DNA of 54,040 bases from JAUSNA01 sp964568885. GTDB lineage: Bacteria > Patescibacteriota > Microgenomatia > Levybacterales > GWA1-39-11. The position numbers and the translations under genes were made by a program. Below are positions 7,812 through 17,056 of this stretch, one piece after another. Within the stretch, counting starts at the first letter, position 1; each line of letters opens with the position of its first letter. The stretch spans positions 1 to 54,040 of the forward strand of contig CAZMSF010000006.1 in the NCBI GenBank assembly GCA_964568885.1. Reading direction: 5' to 3'. The notes under the pieces are model-generated. The model was given only the letters and a program-made list of their open reading frames with translations. It searched no databases and was not told where the DNA came from.

Positions 7812-8877
7812 AAACCGTAAGTGTCTTATCGATGCACTTCTCCCAAGAGAATTGTGTGCTTCGCGCCAATCCTTTTTTTCTCAAACTTGCCTGAAGTGTC
7901 TTGTCAGCCAACACCTTCCTAACTGCACCTGCAATTTCATCAGGATTTTTTGCGTCAACATAGAATGCGCCGTCTCCTCCGACTTCACGAAGGGCAGGAG
8001 TATCGGAACTAACAACGGGGCAGGAAAGACTCATCGCCTCCAGTAAGGGAAGGCCAAATCCTTCCATCAAGGAAGGGACTACTAAAAGCCGAGCATTCGT
8101 ATAATAGCTAAAAAGGGTTGAATCATCAATACTATGAAGGAAATGTACTCCGCGTTGCCCCTTTTCAAGCCTTTTATAAAAGAAGTCGTCGCGGCCGATG
8201 CATACCAATTCGGCGTTCGTTTTCTCCCGGATTAGTGCGTATGCTTTTAGGAGATTCCCTAAATTCTTATGGGGGTATGCATTTCCGACATATAAAATAT
8301 AGTTGTCACTAATAAGTTTTTCCTTTACCGAATTTTCGGAAATTAAAGGGTCAAACCCCTCATAAATGACCTCAATTTTTGATTGTTTTGCCTTGTAGTG
8401 CGAAACAAGTTCATCCTTCGTTGCAAGAGAAGGGACGATAATTTTTTTAGATTTTTTGACTGCGGATTTGATGATTTTTTTATACGCAAAATGCTTTGCA
8501 TAGTAAAAAGGGAGCGGGAGCGAGCTTGAGACCCCCGTCGGGTAATGATCGATTATCAGGTCGTGAATTGTTATGACAAACGGTTTTCTGTAAAAAACGG
8601 GGTATGAAAAATAGGGAAAATGCACCAGGTCCAAATTCTGCCTGTCAAGCTCTTTCTTAAAGCGTATTTGCTCTGATAAGGTATGCCAGGAAATATCACT
8701 TTCCACTTTCTTAAAATTTCTGTTTTCAAAGTTTACGAGTGCGTATGCTTTCGGGTTCAGGAAAATAACGAATTCATGTTCCTTTATATTTTTTTTATCG
8801 AGTCCCAAGACCAAATTCCTGATATATCTCCCAACCCCACTCTCATACCACAGTCGAGCATCTATTCCAATTTTCAT
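7789..8877 (-). CDS. GT4 family glycosyltransferase
   Basis: A 362-residue GT-B glycosyltransferase of the mannosyltransferase-like GT4 subgroup. The N-terminus reads MKIGIDARLWYESGVGRYI, with the glycine loop that contacts the acceptor, and VITIHDLI follows near residue 102. The donor domain shows YVGNAYPHKNLGNLL near 197 and E-x7-E within LMEGFGLPLLEAM near 268. There is no membrane segment. It shares a 4-nt ATGA overlap with the GT2 gene upstream and a 23-nt overlap with the GT4 gene downstream. Acceptor and donor are unknown. Confidence 0.92.
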   Translation of the reverse strand: MKIGIDARLWYESGVGRYIRNLVLGLDKKNIKEHEFVIFLNPKAYALVNFENRNFKKVESDISWHTLSEQIRFKKELDRQNLDLVHFPYFSYPVFYRKPFVITIHDLIIDHYPTGVSSSLPLPFYYAKHFAYKKIIKSAVKKSKKIIVPSLATKDELVSHYKAKQSKIEVIYEGFDPLISENSVKEKLISDNYILYVGNAYPHKNLGNLLKAYALIREKTNAELVCIGRDDFFYKRLEKGQRGVHFLHSIDDSTLFSYYTNARLLVVPSLMEGFGLPLLEAMSLSCPVVSSDTPALREVGGDGAFYVDAKNPDEIAGAVRKVLADKTLQASLRKKGLARSTQFSWEKCIDKTLTVYESSIGV

Positions 8878-9773
8878 ATTCGGGTAGTCATTTTTCTGGC
8901 TTTTATGCCCACCTTCACCAAAATATTCATAATCTGTGGGTATTTATTTTTGTAATGTTTGTCGTAAAAAATCTCCATTGCCCGGAACCTGTGATAGGTT
9001 GCAAATTTTTTTGTCGCATCACTTGCTTTCGTTACGTTTTTTGAAACTTTTTTTATCCCGCTTGAAATTCCTTTCATGTGAAGCGCTTCATACTCTGCAA
9101 CAAAATATATTTTGTATCCTGCTTTTATAAGCCGGTAACAAAAGTCTATATCCTCACCGTAGAAAAAGTAGTCCTCATCCCACCACCCGAGTTTTTCACC
9201 AACAGCATAGGGCATAAGCATAAAAGATCCGGCCAGCGATTCAATTTCATGCGTTTTTGTCGTATCAAGATACGAAAGGTTATATCCTCCAAATAACCGG
9301 CTTTTCGGAAAAATCTTTGACAATCCGGAAAAATATGACAGTGACCGCCAGGGAGTAGGAAATCCTCTGTGAGAAGAGTCGTCCAGTTCTCCGTTGGGCA
9401 ATTTTACAACACACGTAGATGCCCCGCATTCGGGATGCTCTCTCATGAATTCTATCATTCCGTCAATAGTATGCTCATACACTTTTGTGTCGGGATTCAA
9501 AAACAAAACATAGTTCCCCTGCGCTTTTTTTACCCCTACATTATTACCCTTTGAAAAACCCAAATTCTGACTGTTGTGAATAAATATCACGTTCTCATTC
9601 TTTCCGAATTTCTCCTCCACCACTTTTTCGGTATCCAAATTCTGGCTATTATCGGAAATGATGATTTCAAAAGAATGCGACTTTACGCTATCAAGAACCG
9701 AGTTGACACAACCGACAATTGTGTCTTTTGAGTTATAAGCCACGACAATAACCGATACGTCAATTTTTTTCAT
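8874..9773 (-). CDS. GT2 family glycosyltransferase (rhamnosyltransferase-like)
   Basis: A GT-A fold inverting transferase of about 299 residues. The N-terminus reads MKKIDVSVIVVAYNSKDTI, then the nucleotide-binding region IIISDNSQNLDTE, and a metal-binding motif in FLNPDTKVY near residue 94. WWDEDYFFYGEDIDFCYRL near 200 is the acceptor-side ED motif typical of WbbL/RfbF-like rhamnosyl- or galactofuranosyltransferases. I chose ATG 9773, which follows the upstream stop by 2 nt. The longer frame from 9800 would begin with TTG and overlap the GT4 gene. Confidence 0.9.
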   Translation of the reverse strand: MKKIDVSVIVVAYNSKDTIVGCVNSVLDSVKSHSFEIIISDNSQNLDTEKVVEEKFGKNENVIFIHNSQNLGFSKGNNVGVKKAQGNYVLFLNPDTKVYEHTIDGMIEFMREHPECGASTCVVKLPNGELDDSSHRGFPTPWRSLSYFSGLSKIFPKSRLFGGYNLSYLDTTKTHEIESLAGSFMLMPYAVGEKLGWWDEDYFFYGEDIDFCYRLIKAGYKIYFVAEYEALHMKGISSGIKKVSKNVTKASDATKKFATYHRFRAMEIFYDKHYKNKYPQIMNILVKVGIKARKMTTRI

Positions 9774-9775
9774 CT

Positions 9776-10957
9776 TTAAAGCTCTAAATTTTTTTCCCAA
9801 ACTTTCAACAGTTCTTTACCGATTTGTTCCCACGCATACCGTTCCTCTATTACTTTTCTTGCAGCAAGAGAAAGTTTTTTACGAAGTGCTCTGTCATTAT
9901 ATATCCGCTCTATTTGTTTGACATACTCTTCGCCCGTTGTTGCCGCAAGGAAATGCTCCTCGGACTCAACATTCAACCCTGAAAGTCTATCAGGCTGCGC
10001 GACGATGGGAACACCCAAAGCCATTGCCTCAAGAACTTTAAAGTTAGTACCTCCCCCAATTCTGATAGGAAAAACCAGAACATCGGCGTTTCTATATTCA
10101 TCAATTATGTTTTCCACAAAGTCTTTACAAACTATCCGCTTGTCGGAAAAATTAAATTTCTCTTTCACTTTCTTTCCTATGACAGTAAGAGTCAGTTTTT
10201 TGTCCAACTTCGGAAATACATTCTTATAGAAAAAATCCATTGCATCAATATTGGGAAAGTACATAAAATTTCCGACAAATAGCAAATTGTTTTTCAGCTC
10301 TTTTTGTACGGCGTACGAGTACGTTTCGGGTTCTATCCCGTTTGCGACTATACCACTCTTAACGCTGGTAAGTCTTTCCAAAATGTCTGCCTCCTGTTTT
10401 GTAATTGTTGTCACCGCATCGGCGTTTCTCACCATATCAAGCTCCTCTTTTTTTAACCGTTTTGCCTGATAGTACACGAATGGTTTAAGGTAAAATTTGT
10501 TGAGATTTTTTGCATAATCATAATAGAGCATGAACTCTATGTTCTCGGTACCCAGAACAAGCTTTACCCCGAGCTTCTTGAGTCTTTTCCCGATGAAAAA
10601 ACCCGTATATGTCGATTCGAAATGAACGATATCTATTTTCTCCCGCTTAATAAGCTCGACCAATTCCCCAAAAACTTTTTCGTCATAATACAGCGTCTTA
10701 AATATTGAAGAATTTGAAAGAACGGTTTTTGGAAAGTTTGAAAATGAAGATAATTTCCTCCTCTTAAAAACTTGTATCTTTTTTACTCCCAAAGACAAGA
10801 TCTCGCCATTGTGCTCGGGATTGTAATCCTCACGTACATACGAATACAAAAAGACGTTGGCCTTCTTTGCTGTGTATTTCAACAAGTGGTATGCACGGTT
10901 TTTCCCCCCTGAATTGGTAGGGAATGGAAAATCGTATGTTACGAATAACACATTCAT
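9776..10957 (-). CDS. GT4 family glycosyltransferase
   Basis: A 393-residue GT-B transferase. The N-terminus MNVLFVTYDFPFPTNSGGKNRAY is typical of the GT4 group with an S-G-G-x-x-R loop. The donor domain has FVGNFMYFPNIDAM near residue 225 and PIRIGGGTNFKVLEAMALG near 300, the variant in which Gly replaces the first Glu of E-x7-E. The stop is 2 nt before the GT2 gene's ATG, and the start overlaps the GT-C gene upstream by 4 nt, indicating a tightly coupled operon. Substrates are not predictable. Confidence 0.92.
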   Translation of the reverse strand: MNVLFVTYDFPFPTNSGGKNRAYHLLKYTAKKANVFLYSYVREDYNPEHNGEILSLGVKKIQVFKRRKLSSFSNFPKTVLSNSSIFKTLYYDEKVFGELVELIKREKIDIVHFESTYTGFFIGKRLKKLGVKLVLGTENIEFMLYYDYAKNLNKFYLKPFVYYQAKRLKKEELDMVRNADAVTTITKQEADILERLTSVKSGIVANGIEPETYSYAVQKELKNNLLFVGNFMYFPNIDAMDFFYKNVFPKLDKKLTLTVIGKKVKEKFNFSDKRIVCKDFVENIIDEYRNADVLVFPIRIGGGTNFKVLEAMALGVPIVAQPDRLSGLNVESEEHFLAATTGEEYVKQIERIYNDRALRKKLSLAARKVIEERYAWEQIGKELLKVWEKNLEL

Positions 10958-12384
10958 AGTTTGAGTATCAAATAATCGGAACTTTGAGCAACAACTTCAT
11001 ATTCCTTTCCAAAACTATCAATATCTCTTTTCAATGGTTTTACGAAAACCAGATGTGTCGCACCGAGCTTTTTTAGATTTTCGACAGAATCCTGAAAGGC
11101 CGGCCATCCGGGTCTATTTATGTAATATAATGGCGTCGTGTCACCGTCATAAGGGACTATTACCTTTGCATCTTTCGGCAAAAGTGCGTCGGCTTTTTCC
11201 CCTGCAACAACAATTGAACGGTTATTTATATTAAAATAATCTTTCACAATACCCCATCCGAAATAGAATGAAAGAATGATTGTAAGCGCCCCAACACTTC
11301 GTCCAAGATATCCTTTTTTCGTCAGATACGATGCGCCCAATCCCATAAAAAGAGCCACGGTCGGGACGACCAATATTTGATAGTAATCATGCTGGACATT
11401 TCCGGTTGCGATGATGCAAACATACAAAAGAGAGGAAACCAAAAAACTTACTGCCAATAAATTTTGTTTCTTCTTAAAGCTAGAAATAAATCCTATTGCT
11501 AAAAGCAACGTACCGAAATACCCCGATATAAGTTTTGTTATCCGCTCATAAAAAATCCAACGGAAAAATGAAGGCCGGAACCGTATGCCATTTCCGTTAA
11601 AAAGCCAATTGCTTGCAGGAATTCCCTCAGGATACTGCATGATGAACATCCGCCACCAGACAAGCGGAATGGTTGCAATAATTACATGTGCCCACAATTC
11701 TGGGCGAAGCATCATTTTAAATTTATATTTTTTATACGCCAGATATACCTGGGGAAGAACAAAAAACAATGCGTAAGGCTTTAGCAAAAAAGAAGCAGCA
11801 GTACATAATGTTGAAAGAAAAAGAAATATAAATTTATGTTTCTTTTTCTCATCCAGGTATAAATCGAAAAAATAAATTCCCGCCATTGATGCACCAACCA
11901 TCATTACATCGGGCAAAATTGTCCTACTGTAATAGATGGAAAACGGCACAAACATATAGAAAAACAGCGACAGGACACCTGTTTTAAAATCGTAGTGTTT
12001 TTTAGTAAGCCGAAACAAGAAAAAGCCTGCAAATAATGAGGAGAAAATCGAAATCAATCTTCCCCATTCTTCTATTGTAAAAAACCCAATGGTTTTAAAT
12101 AGCATGCCTTGAAAAAGATTATAAATGGGAAATTCAACATACCGGTATCCTTCGGGGTTGTTTTTCCCTGTTTGAATATTTGAAATATCAAGATACCTCG
12201 GGTGTAAAAGATCAAATCCGCGTTCTATAAAAATTCTTGAAACGGCCGATGTATCAGCCTGTCTCCACGAATGCCAATCGGCAATAGGGTTGTCAAAGCG
12301 ATACAGTCTCACGATAAAGCCGAAAAAAAGAATGATAATAGGAAGTGCAATCTGAAGAAATTTTGGCTTAAATATATCCGACAT
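10954..12384 (-). CDS. GT-C membrane glycosyltransferase (GT39/ArnT-like)
   Basis: A 476-residue polytopic protein with about 10-12 hydrophobic segments. The first outer loop holds DNPIADWHSWRQADT (about residues 32-46), the acidic/aromatic loop of GT-C enzymes that use polyprenyl-phosphate sugars. A small C-terminal soluble part (about 395-476) probably faces outward. It would add a sugar from a lipid-phosphate donor to a lipid-linked glycan or protein on the outer membrane face. It lies 19 nt downstream of the large ligase/GT-C fusion gene. Acceptor and sugar are unknown. Confidence 0.82.
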   Translation of the reverse strand: MSDIFKPKFLQIALPIIILFFGFIVRLYRFDNPIADWHSWRQADTSAVSRIFIERGFDLLHPRYLDISNIQTGKNNPEGYRYVEFPIYNLFQGMLFKTIGFFTIEEWGRLISIFSSLFAGFFLFRLTKKHYDFKTGVLSLFFYMFVPFSIYYSRTILPDVMMVGASMAGIYFFDLYLDEKKKHKFIFLFLSTLCTAASFLLKPYALFFVLPQVYLAYKKYKFKMMLRPELWAHVIIATIPLVWWRMFIMQYPEGIPASNWLFNGNGIRFRPSFFRWIFYERITKLISGYFGTLLLAIGFISSFKKKQNLLAVSFLVSSLLYVCIIATGNVQHDYYQILVVPTVALFMGLGASYLTKKGYLGRSVGALTIILSFYFGWGIVKDYFNINNRSIVVAGEKADALLPKDAKVIVPYDGDTTPLYYINRPGWPAFQDSVENLKKLGATHLVFVKPLKRDIDSFGKEYEVVAQSSDYLILKL

Positions 12385-12403
12385 ATCGCATGGAACAACA
12401 ACC

Positions 12404-15400
12404 CTACATCTGAAGTTCGGAAAGACCCTTTTTGGTCATTATTATCCGGGTCAAGTTACCGTCAGGATGGAATTGAAAAACCCAACTATTCAAAGATGTA
12501 TATGCGTCTTTAGGCACATCTTTTATCTCCGGTACTGTTACGACATGTATATTATCATTTTTTGAGACAAACCAAACCGCGTCTTCCAACCCGACAGGAA
12601 ATACCCACGCGTCATTGCTTTTTATCGGGACGTTGGTAAAGTAGAGATTCACTTTCTCCGTAGACCATGACTCGTCATAAAGTGAATCAATTGACGTCAA
12701 GAAATTCTGTACACGTTCCCCCGCTCCATGCCAATCGATTATCAATTGCTGCGCTTGGATAACATGAACCAGAACAAAAACGGATGCAAAACATGCCAAA
12801 ACGCCAATTGCGATATCCCGCCCATACGCCAAGAAGTACCTAAATAATTTGTGTGCAATAACAACAAGCACCATAAAAATTCCAAATGATGCAAGGTATG
12901 AATACCGGAACGCAATATTCCCAAGACCCAGAAATGGAATGAGACAAATGGCAGAAAACAAAAGTCCGAAAATAATTACTCTTCTTTCTTCTTTATCAAA
13001 TGTTTTGGATAGTTTTTTTATAATGAAAAACACTGCTCCAATTAAGATAATTGTGGCAATAATGGCCAGGGGTATATTTGTTTTTGTGACAAGCCGCAAC
13101 TTCTCATAAAAGGGAAGGCTCAGCGGACCAAAAAGTGAAATAAGAACGTACCCGAAAAAGTTGCCGACTACGTTGAAAGGGAGCTTCACGATGTTATAGC
13201 TATAATCCCCCGAGAACCAATACGTATGAGAAAAAAACCGCACTATCAGATAGAGTACGTCGGGAAGAAAAAGAGCCAAAAGCATTTTTCTTTTTAATAA
13301 CCCAGTTATAGAACCGGCAGTTATATTTGCGCTTACAAAAACCCAATATGCAAAACACAACAGAGGAGTTATTATTCCCAGCTCATAGAATGCAAGAGCT
13401 GCGAGAGATGAAAGGAGGGACAAAGCAAGATATACACTTTTTCCCGTTTCATTCCATCTGATAAAAAGCAGGAAAGCGGTCAGGATAAATATCGCGTTGA
13501 AAAGATGACCGGTTGAAGCCGTCCATAGGACAATCTCAAGATATCCGCTTGATATAAGAAAAAGAAGTCCTGCCGCAGCCGCCAAGAAATTATTTTTCAA
13601 AATTTTCTTCGCTGTAATATAAAGAAGAATCACAACGATTAAGTGGAGGCTTATTGATATGATGTGATAAACAGCCGGATTGAGAGAAAATACTTGATAC
13701 ATAAGATAAAAGTAAGCCTTTGTACCCGGGCGGTAGAAAAATCCTCCCGAATTGAGAAAATAAGTTGAGATGGTACCCGGAATAGACGAACAGCTTGCGA
13801 GAAAATGCTTGCAGTCGGCAGCCCACCGGAACCACGTAAAGTCATCGCCGACAAAATAATTTGACAACGTCGTAAAGAAAATGGCGAGAGTCAACAGCAC
13901 AAAATAGGAAATGACCGCGTAAGTTGAGGAGGCGATGTGTGCAAGCTCACGATACAGATGAAAACTTTTTGTCTGATACAAAGAAAGCGCACCGACAACA
14001 ATACCGACCAGAAGCCAAAGCTGCAGCGCCACTTTTGACGCTTCAAAAACATCAATTAGCGTAGCATTGAGCGAAAGTCCGATAACACCGGCCGCAAATC
14101 CGAGAACAAAACTCCGGATGACTTTGTCGTTTGTTTCTTTTAGGGTTTTTTTGATATACGCACCAAGCACGATAAATATCAGAACAAAAGCGGTGGTTCC
14201 GAGTAACCCACTCTCCCCCAGCATCCGCAGATAGTTATTATCAACCGCAAGGCTTACCGAACCAAACCCGCTCCCGAAAAACAAATTCCTCATAAAAGCC
14301 GTGAGTGTATTGGGCCATTCTCCTTGAAACCGTGTTGTAAACGAAATGTCATACGCCTGAGCTTTTTTAACTAAAAAGCTTCCCGGAACAATCTGAACCG
14401 ACGCCGAAGGACTGGAATCGGTCGGTGGATATTCATAGAAAAAATTATCAAATCTTTTGATAACGGGCGAGAGGGGAAGATTTATGTATTCACTCCCTTG
14501 AGGCAATGTTTCGCCGGTTGATGTAAGTTTTGCCTGGACAACGGCTATTTCTACTGGCACTCTATATTTTGATAAAGCAAGCGGCATATCGGGCGGAAGA
14601 ACAATTTTTGAAGCGGAAGGACTTGAGACATACAACTCATTCAGCAGCTCTTTTTCGTGCAATATGGTTTTGCCCATAATGTATTTTCTCGGCTCGATGC
14701 TTACTTGCCCTATGGCATCTCCCGTTTTGGCGTTCACCAGCACATTAATTTCTTTTACCGTATTGCTGAACCGGGCAAGAAGAGAAGAGTTTGAATAAAG
14801 GAATATGAATCCGGCAACAACTACAAAAGGGGTAAAAATATACACCAGCTTTTTTTTGTGGAACAAAACAACGACCAGAAGCGCGATAAATAAAGCAAAA
14901 AATGAAACACGTGATACAGTCCAGAAAAGCAAAACTACGCCAAGAAGAGAAATTATGAGAAGAAAAAGTTTTATAAAGATATTTTTAAAACCAAAGAAAA
15001 GACCCACCAAAATTGGAATGACTAACACCAAGTACGCTGCCAAATCGTAATGGCCGGCAAAGGTTGAAGAGATGCGTCCCAATGGAGACACGAAGATTGC
15101 AGTTCCCTTCGCATACTGCTCGTTCATCGTCAAATACGCAGGGAAGGAAAGAAATTTCTGCCCGAATCCGTACGCAATAACTCCAACCAAAGACATAACA
15201 ACCGTCCAAATCGAAAGCAAAACAAATTTTCTGCTCCTAACAGATGAGAATGCTACAAAAAACAATATAAGATATTCAATGTGCCGTAAATACGTCAGCA
15301 ACGATACATTCGGATAGACATTTGCAATGGTTGGGAAAATGATAATTACCCCGTGAATGGTCGCAATTGCTCCTACTATCCAGTAGGCAAAAATGGGTAT

Positions 15401-15613
15401 CGTCAGCGGAGTTTTTAAGGATACTTTTTTTGCCAAAAGTAGATAAATCCAGATACCGACCGTTGTCAGAACAAGAAAATCCTCAACTCTCACATATACC
15501 CATGTGTTTTTTATATCGATAAGCGGGAGCTTCGGATACAAAGGAACAAACACCAATAAAAGAAGCAGAGACGACGGGAGCAAATACTTCAGAATTTTTT
15601 TAAATAAACTCAT
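12404..15613 (-). CDS. O-antigen polymerase/ligase-like and GT-C fusion protein
   Basis: A 1069-residue membrane protein with two recognisable halves. Residues 1-555 resemble the Wzy/WaaL family: about 12 hydrophobic segments, STFAGHYDLAAYL near 190, a large extracytoplasmic loop (about 285-440) and the family signature FFGSGFGSVSLAVDNNYLRMLGESG near 445-470. Residues 560-1069 form a second multi-pass unit with an acidic outer loop GDDFTWFRWAADC near 589 and an outward C-terminal domain, as in GT-C/PMT-like proteins. The reading frame is continuous with no sign of a missed stop. It starts in a 4-nt overlap with the GT2 gene upstream. The likely job is polymerising or transferring lipid-linked glycan and adding a terminal sugar. 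Confidence 0.82.
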   Translation of the reverse strand: MSLFKKILKYLLPSSLLLLLVFVPLYPKLPLIDIKNTWVYVRVEDFLVLTTVGIWIYLLLAKKVSLKTPLTIPIFAYWIVGAIATIHGVIIIFPTIANVYPNVSLLTYLRHIEYLILFFVAFSSVRSRKFVLLSIWTVVMSLVGVIAYGFGQKFLSFPAYLTMNEQYAKGTAIFVSPLGRISSTFAGHYDLAAYLVLVIPILVGLFFGFKNIFIKLFLLIISLLGVVLLFWTVSRVSFFALFIALLVVVLFHKKKLVYIFTPFVVVAGFIFLYSNSSLLARFSNTVKEINVLVNAKTGDAIGQVSIEPRKYIMGKTILHEKELLNELYVSSPSASKIVLPPDMPLALSKYRVPVEIAVVQAKLTSTGETLPQGSEYINLPLSPVIKRFDNFFYEYPPTDSSPSASVQIVPGSFLVKKAQAYDISFTTRFQGEWPNTLTAFMRNLFFGSGFGSVSLAVDNNYLRMLGESGLLGTTAFVLIFIVLGAYIKKTLKETNDKVIRSFVLGFAAGVIGLSLNATLIDVFEASKVALQLWLLVGIVVGALSLYQTKSFHLYRELAHIASSTYAVISYFVLLTLAIFFTTLSNYFVGDDFTWFRWAADCKHFLASCSSIPGTISTYFLNSGGFFYRPGTKAYFYLMYQVFSLNPAVYHIISISLHLIVVILLYITAKKILKNNFLAAAAGLLFLISSGYLEIVLWTASTGHLFNAIFILTAFLLFIRWNETGKSVYLALSLLSSLAALAFYELGIITPLLCFAYWVFVSANITAGSITGLLKRKMLLALFLPDVLYLIVRFFSHTYWFSGDYSYNIVKLPFNVVGNFFGYVLISLFGPLSLPFYEKLRLVTKTNIPLAIIATIILIGAVFFIIKKLSKTFDKEERRVIIFGLLFSAICLIPFLGLGNIAFRYSYLASFGIFMVLVVIAHKLFRYFLAYGRDIAIGVLACFASVFVLVHVIQAQQLIIDWHGAGERVQNFLTSIDSLYDESWSTEKVNLYFTNVPIKSNDAWVFPVGLEDAVWFVSKNDNIHVVTVPEIKDVPKDAYTSLNSWVFQFHPDGNLTRIIMTKKGLSELQM

Positions 15614-16491
15614 ACAATAGTGTGCAGTGCTTTTGTGTAGGTTGCGACTAGCTCCTTTTTCCCAAGTATAGCGCCAATAAAAATTATAAGTGCCGCCTTA
15701 AATGTTAGCAAGTTTTTGACGTAAAAAGTCATCAAAAAACTTCCATGTTTTGTATGGAATGTCTGCAACCCTTTATATATATTTACTATCGCAAATTCCC
15801 TGCTCGAGCTTCCCTGCCCTTTATGACGGAGGACACCATAGGGCAAGAAACACACCAGAAATCCTGCTTTTTTTGCACGGTAACAAATATCCATATCCTC
15901 TACATACATAAAGTAATCTTCATCGTAGCCTCCAAGCTTCTCAAATGCATCTTTTCTGAATACAACAAATCCTCCGCTCGTAAAATCCACAGGTGTTTTC
16001 TCTTTTGGAGAATAACGAAGGCCCAAGTGTTTCTCGAACCCTAGTGAGAATGCAAGAAAAGAGAGAGGATTGAAAAATGTTCCCGCGGTTTTCTCATTAT
16101 TTCCCTCAAAATCAACTATTTTAAGTCCTGCAACTGCCAATTTTTTATTATTTTCAAACTCACCGACAATTTCTTTGAAATTAAAACTCACAAGCTCCGA
16201 ATCGGGATTTACGACAACAAGAAGTTTTCCCCCGGCTTTTCTTGCCGCATTGTTTATCCCGGACGCATACCCTTTGTTTTCCTTTGAAACATAAAGAACA
16301 ATATTTTTCTTGCTTTTTTTGTATTCCTCAACCACCTTAACCGTATTGTCGTGTGAGGCATTATCTTCAACAATTATCTCAACCTCTCCGCGCTCTATCT
16401 CAGAATGGAGAACACTAAAAATTGAGTCAAGAAGACGCTTTATATAGGAAGAGGAATTGTAGGTTAATATAAGAAAGGAAATCGTTGGCAT
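15610..16491 (-). CDS. GT2 family glycosyltransferase
   Basis: A 293-residue GT-A transferase. Its start MPTISFLILTYNSSSYI is followed by EIIVEDNASHDNT near residue 38, a metal-binding VNPDSELVS near 95, and GGYDEDYFMYVEDMDICYRA near 185, again the rhamnosyltransferase-like acceptor motif. The C-terminus (about 250-280) is weakly hydrophobic and may lie on the membrane. It overlaps the fusion gene downstream by ATGA and follows the acyltransferase gene by 6 nt. Substrate unknown. Confidence 0.9.
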   Translation of the reverse strand: MPTISFLILTYNSSSYIKRLLDSIFSVLHSEIERGEVEIIVEDNASHDNTVKVVEEYKKSKKNIVLYVSKENKGYASGINNAARKAGGKLLVVVNPDSELVSFNFKEIVGEFENNKKLAVAGLKIVDFEGNNEKTAGTFFNPLSFLAFSLGFEKHLGLRYSPKEKTPVDFTSGGFVVFRKDAFEKLGGYDEDYFMYVEDMDICYRAKKAGFLVCFLPYGVLRHKGQGSSSREFAIVNIYKGLQTFHTKHGSFLMTFYVKNLLTFKAALIIFIGAILGKKELVATYTKALHTIV

Positions 16492-16497
16492 ACGGCA

Positions 16498-17055
16498 TTA
16501 ACGGAACCAAGCTGCCCTCCCTAATTTGTAATTCAAACTGTCCTCGCTTCTTTGACCTATTTCTTTTGCAGGTACTCCCCCAACGATTGTAAGAGGAGCC
16601 ACGTCTTTTGTAACTACGGCTCCCGCCGCAACAACCCCGCCTCGCCCTACTGTTACCCCCGGCAAAATTATTGCCCGTGGCCCGATAAAGACGTAATCCT
16701 CAATTGCCACTTTTTCCATTCGCGCTTTTGTAAAATTAGAGGACATGACATCGTGCTCGGCGTTGTAAATCATAACATTAGACGCAATATCTACATGATC
16801 TCCAATAGTCAACTCTGCGCGGCCGTCCAAAACCGCCCACTCCCCAATAATTGTGTCGCGGCCAATTCTGATATTGAAGGGGTTATAAAAAGTAGCAAAC
16901 ATATGTATTGTCGACCCTTTACCGATTTTTATCCCGAAAATCCGGTACACCAAACGCCTCACGTGATGAAACGGAATATATCCCGTAGCCCTCAATTTTG
17001 CGCATACGTACTCTATCCAAATTGCATTTAGTCTTCGTGCTATTTTACCGTTCAT
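16498..17055 (-). CDS. Hexapeptide-repeat acyltransferase (LbH family)
   Basis: A 185-residue left-handed beta-helix acyltransferase, probably an O-acetyltransferase acting on a sugar or lipid-linked glycan with acetyl-CoA. Repeated [IV]-G-x4 hexapeptides run from about residue 50 to 160 (IGRDTIIGEWAVLDG, LTIGDHVDIASNV, VFIGPRAIILPGVTVGRGGVVAAGAVVTKDV). The catalytic-type His is in YNAEHDVMS near 115, and the family ending IVGGVPAKEIG is present. The basic N-terminal helix (about 1-45) may contact the membrane. It resembles colanic-acid WcaF/maltose acetyltransferase-like enzymes. It sits 1 nt before the GT4 gene containing the assembly gap. Confidence 0.9.
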   Translation of the reverse strand: MNGKIARRLNAIWIEYVCAKLRATGYIPFHHVRRLVYRIFGIKIGKGSTIHMFATFYNPFNIRIGRDTIIGEWAVLDGRAELTIGDHVDIASNVMIYNAEHDVMSSNFTKARMEKVAIEDYVFIGPRAIILPGVTVGRGGVVAAGAVVTKDVAPLTIVGGVPAKEIGQRSEDSLNYKLGRAAWFR

Positions 17056-17056
17056 A

